DNA of 64,000 nucleotides, taken from contig NZ_QQTO01000019.1 in NCBI RefSeq assembly GCF_003351345.1, forward strand, positions 868,001 through 932,000, given 5' to 3'. This DNA is from Allobosea caraganae (lineage in GTDB: Bacteria; Pseudomonadota; Alphaproteobacteria; Rhizobiales; Beijerinckiaceae). Within the stretch, counting starts at the first letter, position 1. Every line of letters starts with the position of its first letter. The notes below the pieces were generated by a model. It worked only from the letters and a program-made list of their open reading frames with translations, was not told where the DNA came from and ran no database searches. The position numbers and the translations under genes are program-made. Below, one piece after another: positions 17,404-25,468 of this stretch.

Positions 17404-18312
17404 CTAACGCTCCGGCCCGCCGGTGACCGCATCGATCCCCGAGCGCTCCGGCGCGGGCTTCATCAGGCTGGCGATGCCCGCCCCGGCGAGGATGATGACG
17501 GCGCCTGCGACGACGAAGCCGTTGAGCGCGTCGCCGAAGACCAGAACGCCGACCATCGAGGCCCAGATCATCCGGGTGAAGTCGATCGGCATGATCACCG
17601 AGGTCTCCGCCAGCTTCGAGGCCTTGGACAGCGCGAGCTGGCCGAGCGTGGCGAAGAACGCCATGACGCAGAGTTCGCCGAACTGGCTGAGCGTCGGCCA
17701 TTGCCAGACCGTGAGGGCGGGGATGAGCGTGATCGGGACCAGGAAGAGCGCGACATAGGCCGTGATCGTCAGGCTCGATTCGGTTCGCGCCAGATCGCGG
17801 ATGGAGACCATGACGAGGCCGGAGAAGAGCGAGGAGACGATGATCAGCAGCGACCCGGTCGAGACGATCTGCAGGCCCGGCCGCACGATCACCAGGACGC
17901 CGGCGAAGCCGAGCGCGAGCCCGGCGATCTTCGGGCCGGTCAGGCGCTCCTTCAGGATCAGCGCGGCGAGCAGCGCGGCGGCAAGCGGGGCGGTGAAGCC
18001 GATCGCCGTCGCCTCCGCCAGCGGCACCAGGCTGAGGCCGAAGAAATAGGTCAGCATGAAGCCGGCATTGAACAGCGCCCGCACGAAATGACCCATCGGC
18101 CTGGCCGTGCGCAGCGCCGCGAAGCGCCCCGGGATCAGCAGCGGGATGACGAAGGCGACGCCGAGCAGGTTGCGGAAGAAGGTGACCTCGAACGGGTGCA
18201 GCTCGGACGAGATCCAGCGCACCGAGGCATGGTTCGCCGTCAGCATCACGGAGGCGACGAGCATCCACATGACGCCCGGCAGGCGTTGGCTGTCTGGCGG
18301 GCTGGCGGTCAT
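17404..18312 (-). CDS. EamA/DMT-family transporter (RhaT/RarD-like)
   Basis: Inner-membrane protein of 302 residues with ten predicted helices made of two EamA repeats; the first repeat ends near GFTAPLAAALLAALILKERL and the second near PIDFTRMIWASMVGVLVFGD. The pattern (H.aVRWISSELHPFEVTFFRN) is that of the DMT group annotated as S-adenosylmethionine or metabolite exporters. The start MTASPPDSQRLPGVMW is the only reasonable methionine. It is divergent from the following GntR gene, and the gap carries the palindrome at 18383. Substrate unknown. Confidence 0.88.
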   Translation of the reverse strand: MTASPPDSQRLPGVMWMLVASVMLTANHASVRWISSELHPFEVTFFRNLLGVAFVIPLLIPGRFAALRTARPMGHFVRALFNAGFMLTYFFGLSLVPLAEATAIGFTAPLAAALLAALILKERLTGPKIAGLALGFAGVLVIVRPGLQIVSTGSLLIIVSSLFSGLVMVSIRDLARTESSLTITAYVALFLVPITLIPALTVWQWPTLSQFGELCVMAFFATLGQLALSKASKLAETSVIMPIDFTRMIWASMVGVLVFGDALNGFVVAGAVIILAGAGIASLMKPAPERSGIDAVTGGPER

Positions 18313-18382
18313 GGAAAGTCCGGAGGTTGGGCGAGGCGGCGAGGGCGGTGGCCGTCACGACTCCCGTCGCGGCGATCAATGC

Positions 18383-18394
18383 ATGTTCGAACAT
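18383..18394. promoter_or_regulatory. 12-base perfect palindrome ATGTTCGAACAT, candidate GntR operator
   Basis: It lies in the divergent gap between EamA (18312) and GntR (18480). A further half-site CGAACAT follows at 18407-18413. A closely related palindrome, ATATTCGAATAT, lies at 19445 ahead of the peptide ABC genes. The shared pattern ATRTTCGAAYAT on both sides of the regulator gene suggests its own binding site. Confidence 0.5.
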
Positions 18395-18479
18395 ATCTCA
18401 CAATGACGAACATCGTGAAACTCTGGACAGTTCGGCCGGCTGCGCGTATTTCAGGCGATTGCAACGGGGACTTGCGGCA

Positions 18480-19259
18480 TTGAGCGATCAGGCGGAGCTT
18501 TCGGTTTCGAAGACGCTGGGCGAGGATGTTTACCGGAGGTTGCGCTCCGATCTGCTGTCGGGGCGGCTCAAACCCGGCCAGCGCCTGCCGTTCCGCAATC
18601 TCAGCGCGACCTACTCGGTCGGCATCGCGCCGCTGCGCGAGGCGATGTCGCGGCTGGCTTCCGAGCAACTGGTCGATTTCGAGGGGCAGCGCGGCTTCAC
18701 GGTCGCCGCGGTCGAGGCCGGCGATCTCCTTGAGCTGGCTAAGTTGCGCGTGCAGCTCTATGTCGACGCGCTCGAGCGCGCGATCAGGCGCGGCGACGAT
18801 GCCTGGGAATGCGAGATGCTCGTCGCCTTCCACATGCTCGAAAAATGCCCGCGCCCGAAGAATGACGGCTCCGACGGCGATTATGACGAGTGGGAGCGGC
18901 GCCATGAGCGCTTCCATAACAGCCTGATCTCGGCCTGCGGCTCGCGCTGGCTGATCAAGTTCTGCCAGACCCTGTCGGAGCAATACGGCCGCTATCGGCG
19001 CTATGTGACGCTGGAGATGTCGGCCTCCGAGGCCTATTGGACGCGCGTCCAGGCCGACCACAAGAAGCTGCTCGACCAGACGCTGGCGCGCAATGTCGAG
19101 GCTGCCGTGGAGGCTGCGCGCGAGCATCTCGAGGCGAATATCCAGCAATTGCTGGCGCTTTACGATGAGCGTTCCCTTGGGGAGGCCTCAGCGCCTCCCG
19201 GTGCCAAGAAGGCCGTCAAGGGCGCCGCGCCGAAGCGCGCCGCCAAGATGCCGGCCTAG
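18480..19259 (+). CDS. GntR-family transcriptional regulator, FCD domain, basic tail
   Basis: Regulator of 259 residues. The winged helix (LGEDVYRRLRSDLLSGRLKP, then SVGIAPLREAMSRLASEQLV) is followed by an FCD domain with the metal-site pattern (ERRHERFHNSLISACGS, later HKKLLDQTLARN). The group resembles CsiR-like GntR proteins. I chose the TTG at 18480 because the longer frame to 18327 would put about 50 unrelated residues ahead of the domain; this start is uncertain. A lysine/alanine-rich tail (GAKKAVKGAAPKRAAK) extends beyond the domain and may add nonspecific DNA contact. It precedes the peptide-type ABC genes in the same direction and probably controls them. Confidence 0.87.
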   Translation: MSDQAELSVSKTLGEDVYRRLRSDLLSGRLKPGQRLPFRNLSATYSVGIAPLREAMSRLASEQLVDFEGQRGFTVAAVEAGDLLELAKLRVQLYVDALERAIRRGDDAWECEMLVAFHMLEKCPRPKNDGSDGDYDEWERRHERFHNSLISACGSRWLIKFCQTLSEQYGRYRRYVTLEMSASEAYWTRVQADHKKLLDQTLARNVEAAVEAAREHLEANIQQLLALYDERSLGEASAPPGAKKAVKGAAPKRAAKMPA

Positions 19260-19663
19260 TCTCGCGCCTGCGCGGCCTCCCGGCCAAAACGCAACTTAAA
19301 GCGGTACTGAGGCTCCCGGCCGCGATTCCCGCCGCGGCCGCCGATCCTTTGCGCGCCGCGTCGTCCCGCGCCCGCTGGCGGCCGTTCGTGCATATGCTCA
19401 TGTGAAAGGCAGCTGTGCCGAACATATGCCCTTGTCGGTGAGTGATATTCGAATATTTTCATTTTGTTCGATCATCGCTATCGTGTGGAGACATAGGTGC
19501 CATCCAAGGATGGAGAGCCCTCGTCACGAAGGGCAAAGGGGAGGGAGATGCACGCTGTGGCCGATCAAGCCGCGCTGGCTGCCGAATGCGCAGCACGGCG
19601 TCACCCCGTCCGAATCAAGGCCCGCCCGGGCGCAACGACGCCGGCCGGGGCGAGGGCGCGCTG
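19260..19663. promoter_or_regulatory. 404-base upstream region of the peptide ABC operon
   Basis: This gap holds the palindrome ATATTCGAATAT (19445-19456), a CGAACAT half-site (19419-19425), the wider inverted pair GCATATG/CATATGC around 19390-19427, and an AT-rich stretch at 19440-19490 that is the likely promoter. A 38-codon open frame at 19548 fills its last part. Nothing else recognisable. Confidence 0.45.
19445..19456. promoter_or_regulatory. 12-base perfect palindrome ATATTCGAATAT, candidate GntR operator
   Basis: It differs from the 18383 palindrome only at the symmetric G/A-C/T pair. It lies about 220 bases before the first permease start, within an AT-rich promoter-like stretch. Confidence 0.45.
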
Positions 19664-19664
19664 A
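19548..19664 (+). CDS. Possible 38-residue leader peptide coupled to the permease gene
   Basis: An ATG preceded by a purine-rich AAAGGGGAGGGAG opens a 38-codon frame (MHAVADQAALAAECAARRHP start) whose TGA overlaps the permease ATG as TGATG, the arrangement typical of translational coupling. The peptide is alanine/arginine-rich without recognisable domain. It could be a real leader that delivers ribosomes to the permease gene, or chance; codon content is compatible with GC-rich noise. No homologue is recognised. Confidence 0.3.
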   Translation: MHAVADQAALAAECAARRHPVRIKARPGATTPAGARAR

Positions 19665-20584
19665 TGCTGGTCTTCCTTGCCCGCCGCCTGATGCAGCTCG
19701 TTCCGGTCGTGCTCGGCGTCTCGCTGATCGTCTTCCTGATGATCCACGTCATTCCCGGCGACCCGGCGCAGCTCATCGCCGGGCCGGAGGCGACGCCCGC
19801 CGATATCGAGGTGGTGCGGACCTCGCTCGGCCTCGATCGCTCCCTGCCGGTGCAGTACCTGACCTTCCTGGGCAAGGCGGTCACGGGCGATTTCGGCCAG
19901 AGCTTCCGCACCGGGCGGCCGGTGATCGAGGAGATCGGCGCGCGCTACTGGAACACGCTGGCGCTCGGCTGCGTCGCGATGGTCTTCGGCACGGTGCTCG
20001 GCCTCGCCATCGGCGTGGTCACCGCCGTCTATCGCGGCACCTGGATCGACAATGCCGTGCTCGGCGTCTCGCTGCTCGGCATCTCGGCGCCGTCCTTCTT
20101 CCTCGGCATCCTGCTGATGCTGCTGTTCTCGGTGAGCCTGCAATGGCTCCCGCTGACCGGGATGGGTAGCTGGCAGAACTTCATCATGCCGGGCCTGACG
20201 CTGGGCATTCCCAATGCGGCGGTGATCGCGCGCATGGCGCGCACGAGCCTGCTCGAGGTGCTGCAGCAGGATTATGTCCGCACCGCGCAGGCGAAGGGGC
20301 TGGCCGGCCCGGTCGTCGTGCTCAGGCACGCGCTGCGCAACGCGCTGATCTCCGTCGTCACCGTGGTCGGCCTGCAAATGGGCTACCTGCTCGGCGGGGC
20401 CGTCGTCACCGAGACGGTCTTCGCCTGGCCCGGCATCGGCCGGCTGCTGATCCAGTCGATCAGCTCGCGCGATTTCCCCGTGGTGCAGGCCTCGGTCCTC
20501 ATCCTCGCGCTGACCTTCGTCATGATCACCCTCATGACCGACGTGCTCTACCGGCTCGTCGATCCGCGGATCGAGATCAAATGA
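19664..20584 (+). CDS. ABC transporter permease, DppB/GsiC type (peptide/nickel)
   Basis: First permease of a dipeptide/oligopeptide-family ABC importer, 306 residues, six membrane segments. It starts with the family pattern MLVFLARRLMQLVPVVLGVS, followed by VFLMIHVIPGDPAQLIAGPE and a large periplasmic loop; the EAA loop reads DYVRTAQAKGLAGPVVVLRH and the C-terminus DVLYRLVDPRIEIK is canonical. The long open frame upstream is not coding-like. The second permease overlaps by ATGA. No ATPase genes accompany the pair within the window. Confidence 0.93.
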   Translation: MLVFLARRLMQLVPVVLGVSLIVFLMIHVIPGDPAQLIAGPEATPADIEVVRTSLGLDRSLPVQYLTFLGKAVTGDFGQSFRTGRPVIEEIGARYWNTLALGCVAMVFGTVLGLAIGVVTAVYRGTWIDNAVLGVSLLGISAPSFFLGILLMLLFSVSLQWLPLTGMGSWQNFIMPGLTLGIPNAAVIARMARTSLLEVLQQDYVRTAQAKGLAGPVVVLRHALRNALISVVTVVGLQMGYLLGGAVVTETVFAWPGIGRLLIQSISSRDFPVVQASVLILALTFVMITLMTDVLYRLVDPRIEIK

Positions 20585-21504
20585 GCATGGAAGCCTCCCG
20601 CGCCGCCGAGCCCAACGGAGCCACGCCGGCCTTGTCGCTACCGTTCGCCAGCGCACCGTCGCGCAGCCGGCTGCGCAAGCAATGGGCCCGGTTCAGCCGC
20701 TCGAAGCTGGCGATTCCCGGCGGCGTCATCGTCGCGGTCTTCGTTCTCGTCGCGATCCTCGGGCCGTTCCTGGCGCCCTGGGACCCATACGAGAACGACC
20801 TGATGAACATGCTGATGCCGCCGACCTGGGAGCATCCGTTCGGCACCGACGAGCTCGGGCGGGACATCCTGTCGCGCGTGCTCTACGGCGCGCAATTGTC
20901 GATGGTCGAGGGTATCTTCTCGGTGGTGCTGGCGATGCTGGCCGGTGTGCCGGTCGGCATGATCGCCGGCTATGTCGGCGGCCGCACCGACACGGTGCTG
21001 ATGCGGCTGGTCGACGTGCTGCTGGCCTTTCCGGGCGTGCTGCTCGCCATCGTCATCGTCAGCGTGCTCGGCGCGAGCCTGTTCAACGCGATGATCGCGG
21101 TGGCGATCTACACGATGCCGATCTTCGCGCGGCTGGCGCGCGGCGCGACGCTCTCGATCAAGGCGGAGCCCTATGTCGAGGCCTGCCGGGCCATGGGCAT
21201 GACGCATCGGCGCATCCTGCTCAGGAACATCCTGCCCAACATCGCCTCGACGCTCTTCGTCATGGCGGTGCTGCGCGTCTCGCTGGCGATCCTGACGGCG
21301 TCGAGCCTGAGCTTCCTCGGCCTCGGCGCCCAGGCGCCTCTGCCGGAATGGGGCGCGATGCTGGCGAGCGGGCGCAACTACATGCTGATCGCGCCGCATG
21401 TCGCGCTCTTCCCGGGCGGCGCCATCGTCCTGCTCGTGCTCGGCCTCAACCTGCTGCAGGACGGCCTGCGCATGGCCTTCGATCCCAAGATGGTCGAGCG
21501 TTGA
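20581..21504 (+). CDS. ABC transporter permease, DppC/GsiD type (peptide/nickel)
   Basis: Second permease, 307 residues. It has a soluble N-terminal stretch, a first helix (LAIPGGVIVAVFVLVAILGP), the family motif HPFGTDELGRDILSRVLYGAQLS in parts, the EAA loop around YVEACRAMGMTHRRILLRNI and the C-terminal FNLLxDGLR pattern (LNLLQDGLRMAFDPKMVER). The ATGA overlap with the first permease shows coupling. It is convergent with the creatininase-family gene across a palindrome-rich gap. Confidence 0.93.
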   Translation: MSMEASRAAEPNGATPALSLPFASAPSRSRLRKQWARFSRSKLAIPGGVIVAVFVLVAILGPFLAPWDPYENDLMNMLMPPTWEHPFGTDELGRDILSRVLYGAQLSMVEGIFSVVLAMLAGVPVGMIAGYVGGRTDTVLMRLVDVLLAFPGVLLAIVIVSVLGASLFNAMIAVAIYTMPIFARLARGATLSIKAEPYVEACRAMGMTHRRILLRNILPNIASTLFVMAVLRVSLAILTASSLSFLGLGAQAPLPEWGAMLASGRNYMLIAPHVALFPGGAIVLLVLGLNLLQDGLRMAFDPKMVER

Positions 21505-21540
21505 TGCGGTCCGGACGCGAGCGCCCGAACCGCGATCGCG

Positions 21541-21570
21541 TCGCAACCGGACGGTACCGTCCGGTTGCGA
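21541..21570. terminator. 30-base perfect palindrome nested in an outer inverted repeat
   Basis: Arms TCGCAACCGGACGGT and ACCGTCCGGTTGCGA meet without a spacer; outside them CGATCGCG and CGCGATCG pair again with a four-base offset. It lies between the permease stop (21504) and the opposing creatininase stop (21645). Likely a bidirectional terminator or processing hairpin; there is no strong U-tract. Confidence 0.55.
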
Positions 21571-21591
21571 GAAACGCGATCGCTCTTGAAT

Positions 21592-21637
21592 GGCATGGCT
21601 TGCTCGAAAAACCGGTTCCCACTTTTTCGCGCCATGC
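21592..21637. repeat. Intergenic palindromic repeat, short form
   Basis: Arms GGCATGG and CCATGC enclose GAAAAACCGGTTCCCACTTTTTC, the same core (AAAACCGGnnnCCACTTTT) found at 6174, 29252 and 36784. It lies eight bases from the stop of the creatininase-family gene. Confidence 0.65.
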
Positions 21638-21644
21638 ACGCGCC

Positions 21645-22397
21645 TCAGTAGGCGAGGAAGGCCTGGTAGGCCTCGGAGAGGTCGGTGACCGTCGCCTTCA
21701 GCAGCCGCTCGCCATGCTCGGGGCAGGACATGGACGGGTCGGAGCCGATGCGGCCGTCCGGATAGCGCATGCGGTAGTCGAGCGAGTGGAAGAAGTCGGT
21801 GTGCGGAGGGGCGACCTTCGGCGACATCTCGACATGCTTGATGTCGTCGGGACGGTAGAACTGCACCAGCGAGATCTCGGCCGCGGTCGCGTGCATGCCG
21901 CTATTGCCATGGTAGAGTTCCTGGGCCAGCGCCCGCGTGCGACCGCCGGCCTGCCACATCATGGTCATGCAGCGGGTCTTGAAGGCGGCCGGGTTGGCGC
22001 CGAGCGAGGCGTCCGCGTAGATCTCGTCGAAGGCGGCTTTCAGCGGCGTGACGTTGCCGCCATGGCCGTTGAGGAAGAAGAACTTCTCGAAGCCGTGGAC
22101 GTTGAGCGACTGCACGATGTCGCGGACCATGGCCGCCATCGTGCTCGGGCGCAGCGTCACCGAGCCGGTGAAGCCGAGATGGTGCTGCGACATGCCATAG
22201 GTCAGCGTCGGCGCGACATAGGCGTTGCAGACCTCGCCGACGCCCTTGGCGACAAACTCAGCGCAGAGATGGTCGGTGCCGATCAGGCCGTTGGGGCCGT
22301 GCTGTTCGGTGGCGCCGATAGGGATGATGATGCCACGGGTGGTGTCCTTCGCGAGATAGGCCTCGACCTCGGGCCAAGTGGCGTGCGCGAGCTGCAT
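21645..22397 (-). CDS. Creatininase-family amidohydrolase
   Basis: Metal-dependent amidohydrolase of the creatininase/ArfB superfamily, 250 residues. The metal-binding motifs are visible: IIPIGATEQHGPNG and GTDHLCAEF near the start, FLNGHGGN in the middle, and the glutamate of MHATAAEIS. Family members open creatinine or hydrolyse formamide-type bonds; the substrate here is unknown. I use MQLAHATWPEVEAYL at 22397 because the 58 residues upstream in frame have no family character and lie in the AT-rich promoter region. It is on the opposite strand inside the peptide ABC locus, between permeases and binding protein, which suggests it processes the imported compound. Confidence 0.87.
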   Translation of the reverse strand: MQLAHATWPEVEAYLAKDTTRGIIIPIGATEQHGPNGLIGTDHLCAEFVAKGVGEVCNAYVAPTLTYGMSQHHLGFTGSVTLRPSTMAAMVRDIVQSLNVHGFEKFFFLNGHGGNVTPLKAAFDEIYADASLGANPAAFKTRCMTMMWQAGGRTRALAQELYHGNSGMHATAAEISLVQFYRPDDIKHVEMSPKVAPPHTDFFHSLDYRMRYPDGRIGSDPSMSCPEHGERLLKATVTDLSEAYQAFLAY

Positions 22398-22691
22398 TAC
22401 GAGAAACTCCTGAATAGCGATTCTGGCGACATGAGGCGTCAGGGTCCTCCCCATCCAGAACCCACGGTAACGAGTCGCAGTCAGGCGATGACGCAAATGA
22501 ATGCGACTCGCCCTGCAACCCTTGTCTACTCTACTGCATAAGCGCCGAGATAATAATATACTATAATGCATAGCCGCTATACTAAAATAAATCTTTAGAT
22601 TTATAGTGAGTTGCTATGATGTACCGATGTTATGTGGCGCTGTACTGTTGTTGGGGCAGGGCGCCGGGATCAACGATGGAAAGGGCTGACC
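22398..22691. promoter_or_regulatory. AT-rich divergent control region with inverted repeat
   Basis: A 294-base gap between the creatininase-family gene (minus) and the binding protein gene (plus). About 22540-22640 is strikingly AT-rich against the surrounding GC-rich DNA. It contains ATAAATCT and AGATTTAT separated by TT (22587-22604) and ATAGC-c-GCTAT (around 22570-22580). This is probably the divergent promoter with one or two operators; which regulator binds is unknown, although the GntR gene at 18480 is nearest. Confidence 0.5.
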
Positions 22692-24227
22692 ATGTCCCGC
22701 GCGATTTCTCGACGGACCCTGTTGAAGACCACGGCAGCTGGCGGCGCCCTGGCGCTGGCGCAGTTTCCGCGCGGCGCGGCGGCGCAGGGCGCGACGACGC
22801 TGAAATTCGCGACCGGCACCGATGCGGTGACGATGGACCCGCACATGGCGGTCGACATCCCCTCCGCCCGCGCCTTCCTCCAGGTCCACGAGACGCTCGT
22901 CGCGGCCGGTCAGGACGGGCAGGTGCGCGGCGTTCTCGCCGAGAGCTGGACGACCTCTCCCGACGGGCTGGCCTGGACCTTCAAGCTGCGCAAGGGCGTC
23001 TCGTTCAGCGACGGCACGCCCTTCAACGCTGCCGCGGTGAAGTATAACTACGACCGCCTCGCCGACCCCGCGATGGGCTCGCCGCGCCGCGTCGGCGCCA
23101 CCGCCGGCATCGCGGGCGTCAACGTCGTCGATGACGAGACGGTCGAATTCCGCACCGCGACGCCGCTGGCCCCGCTGCTGCTGCGTCTCGCGCATTACAA
23201 CTTCGCGATCATGAGCCCGAAGGCAGCCCAGGCCGCCGGCAAGAACTACTCGCTCACGCCCATCGGCACCGGCCCGTTCGTCATGTCCAAGTGGAGCCGG
23301 GACGAGACGATGACCTTCACCCGCAACGAGACGTATTGGGGGCCAAAGCCCAAGCTGGCCTCGCTCGAGTTCCGCACCGTGCCGGAGGACAACACGCGGC
23401 TGCTGATGCTGCTCTCGGGCGACACGCACCTGATCTCGAACGTCACGCCGGTGATGGTGCCGCGGCTGAAGGGCTCGCCGAAGGTCGCGCTGCTGCAGGA
23501 GCCGAGCACCCGCACGATCTATCTCGGCCTCAATCGGTCGATCGCGCCCTTCGACAAGCCGCAGGTGCGCGAGGCGGTCGCTGCCGCGATCGACTACAAG
23601 TCGATCGTCGAGCAGGTGCTGCGCGGCTTCGCCACCCAGGGCGGGGCCTTCGATCCGCCCTTCATCCCCGGTTCGGTCGCGCTGCCGCCCTACACGTTCG
23701 ATCCCGAGCGCGCCAAGAAGCTGCTGGCCGAGGCCGGCCTGCCGAACGGCTTCTCCGCCGATTTCTACTTCACCACCGGCCGCTACCTGAACGACAAGGA
23801 CGTCGCGCAGGCGATCCAGGCGCAGCTCGCCAAGGTCGGCATCAAGCTCAACATGCAGAGCCCGGAATTCGGCACCTTCATGGGCGTGATCAGCGCCAAG
23901 AAGGCCGGCATGTTCATGGCGGGCAAGGGCAACCCGGCCTTCGACCTCGATGGCGGGCTCTCGCTCTACGTCACCACCGGCGGCGGCATGAACTACACCA
24001 ACTATGCCGATCCGGAGATGGACAAGCTCGTCGCCCAGCAGCGCACGATCATCGACCCGGTCGAGCGCCAGAAGGTGCTGAAGACGATCCTCGAGAAGAT
24101 CCGCGCCGATGCGCCCGAACTGGTGCTCTACTACGAGCAGATGCTGTTCGCGGCGCAATCCAACGTGAAGGGCGTGGTGATCACGCCGAACGAGTACGTC
24201 TCCTTCGTGAACGCCACGATCAGCTGA
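22692..24227 (+). CDS. Extracellular solute-binding protein, family 5 (peptide type)
   Basis: Periplasmic binding protein of 511 residues. It has a Tat-like signal (SRRTLLKTTAAGGALALAQF, cleavage near AAA-QGATT), the family 5 opening LKFATGTDAVTMDPHMA, the LAESWTTSPDGLAWTFKLRK and GVSFSDGTPFNAAAVKYNYD landmarks, and the usual C-terminal lobe. It is the binding component for the permeases at 19664-21504, although a divergent gene and 1.2 kb separate them. The frame upstream of the ATG is open but lies in the promoter region. Family 5 covers peptides, nickel, glutathione and other amphiphilic solutes. Confidence 0.93.
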   Translation: MSRAISRRTLLKTTAAGGALALAQFPRGAAAQGATTLKFATGTDAVTMDPHMAVDIPSARAFLQVHETLVAAGQDGQVRGVLAESWTTSPDGLAWTFKLRKGVSFSDGTPFNAAAVKYNYDRLADPAMGSPRRVGATAGIAGVNVVDDETVEFRTATPLAPLLLRLAHYNFAIMSPKAAQAAGKNYSLTPIGTGPFVMSKWSRDETMTFTRNETYWGPKPKLASLEFRTVPEDNTRLLMLLSGDTHLISNVTPVMVPRLKGSPKVALLQEPSTRTIYLGLNRSIAPFDKPQVREAVAAAIDYKSIVEQVLRGFATQGGAFDPPFIPGSVALPPYTFDPERAKKLLAEAGLPNGFSADFYFTTGRYLNDKDVAQAIQAQLAKVGIKLNMQSPEFGTFMGVISAKKAGMFMAGKGNPAFDLDGGLSLYVTTGGGMNYTNYADPEMDKLVAQQRTIIDPVERQKVLKTILEKIRADAPELVLYYEQMLFAAQSNVKGVVITPNEYVSFVNATIS

Positions 24228-24274
24228 CGCTGCTGTCGCTCTGCCCTTCTGGCGCTCAGCGGAAACCTCACCGC

Positions 24275-24381
24275 GTCATCTCGGACAAGCCGCGTAAGCG
24301 GCGCCGCTCCGGGATCATCGTAAGGCTCCGCAGCGCCCTATGATGGATCCCGGAGCTCCGCTGCGCTCCGTCCGGGATGAC
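24275..24381. repeat. 107-base palindromic repeat, copy A of three
   Basis: It begins GTCATCTCGGA and ends TCCGGGATGAC; internal arms TCCGGGAT..CATCGTAA and CTATGATGGATCCCGGA pair. Close copies lie at 30761 and 50639. It occupies most of the gap between the binding protein stop (24227) and the opposing ATPase stop (24413). Confidence 0.8.
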
Positions 24382-24412
24382 GGCGCTTGATTCTGGCAGA
24401 TTGGCGCGTGCT

Positions 24413-25468
24413 TCAGCGCACCAGGATATGCGCCTTGCCGATCACGTCGAGGCGCACGCGCGTGCCTGGCGCCGGCAGGTCGAGGCTCGAGGCGTGGACG
24501 AGGATGCGCTCTCTCGCGCCATTGGCCTCGACCGCCACGGTGATGGCGCAGAGCGAGCCGCCGAACTCGATATCCTCGACCTCGCCATGGCAGGCGCCGG
24601 CTTGCTCCTGCCCCGGCGTGGCGGGCGACAGCCTGATCTGCTCGGGCCGCAGCATGACAGAGACCCGGCCGGTGCGGGCGGCGGTCTCGGCCGGAATGCG
24701 CCCGAGCGCGCAGGTGGCGAACCCCTCGCTGAGTTCGGCGTGAAGCACCGTCGCGTCGCCGAGGAACAGCGCCGTGTCGCGGTCCTTCGGCTGCCAGTAG
24801 AGCGCGTGCGGCGTGCCGACCTGCGCCAGCCGCCCCTGCCTGAGCACCGCGACCTGATCGGCGAAGGAGAGGGCCTCGGCCTGGTCATGCGTGACCAGGA
24901 TCGCGGTGATGCCGGCCTGCTGCAGCACCCGCGCCACCGATTTGCGCACGGCTTCGCGCAGGCCGGCATCGAGCGCCGAGAACGGCTCGTCGAGCAGCAT
25001 CAGCGCCGGCTTGCGCGCCAGCGCCCGGGCCAAAGCCACGCGCTGCTGCTGGCCGCCGGAGAGCTCGTGTGGGCGGCGCGTCAGCATGGCGCGGTCGAGC
25101 TCGACCATGTCCATCAGCTCGGCGATGCGATCGTTGCGTGCGGCATCCCCGCGTTCGAGGCCAAAGCCGATATTCTCGGCAACGTCCAGATGCGGGAACA
25201 GCGCGCCGTCCTGCGGCACGTAGCCGATGCCGCGGCGGTGCGCCGGGGCGATCAACGGCCCGTCCGCCAGCACCTGGCCATCCAGCGTCACGCTGCCTGA
25301 ATCAGGTGACTCGAAGCCGGCGATGATGCGCAGCAGCGTGGTCTTGCCGGAGCCGGACGGCCCGACGATGGCGGTGCGGCTGCGCGCGGGCACGCTGAGG
25401 TCGATGCCGTCGAGTGCGGCCTGCTGCCCGTAGCGTTTGCTGACGCCGGAGATGTCGAGCAGGCTCAC
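24413..25468 (-). CDS. ABC transporter ATP-binding protein, ferric-iron (FbpC) type
   Basis: ATPase of the adjacent iron importer, 351 residues: Walker [11 protein letters not shown]-loop [12 protein letters not shown], signature [10 protein letters not shown], Walker [14 protein letters not shown]-loop VTHDQAEAL, and a C-terminal TOBE domain ending in [11 protein letters not shown]. The start is a GTG overlapping the permease stop as GTGA; the frame remains open far upstream over the permease gene, but that is shadow coding. Order binding protein-permease-ATPase on the minus strand matches FbpABC/SfuABC operons. Confidence 0.93.
   Translation of the reverse strand: MSLLDISGVSKRYGQQAALDGIDLSVPARSRTAIVGPSGSGKTTLLRIIAGFESPDSGSVTLDGQVLADGPLIAPAHRRGIGYVPQDGALFPHLDVAENIGFGLERGDAARNDRIAELMDMVELDRAMLTRRPHELSGGQQQRVALARALARKPALMLLDEPFSALDAGLREAVRKSVARVLQQAGITAILVTHDQAEALSFADQVAVLRQGRLAQVGTPHALYWQPKDRDTALFLGDATVLHAELSEGFATCALGRIPAETAARTGRVSVMLRPEQIRLSPATPGQEQAGACHGEVEDIEFGGSLCAITVAVEANGARERILVHASSLDLPAPGTRVRLDVIGKAHILVR

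Noticed and set aside
22616..23047. 143-codon plus-strand frame starting in the AT-rich region
   Set aside because: It overlaps the binding protein gene in another frame and becomes an Arg/Gly-rich shadow; the initial codons fall in the promoter region.
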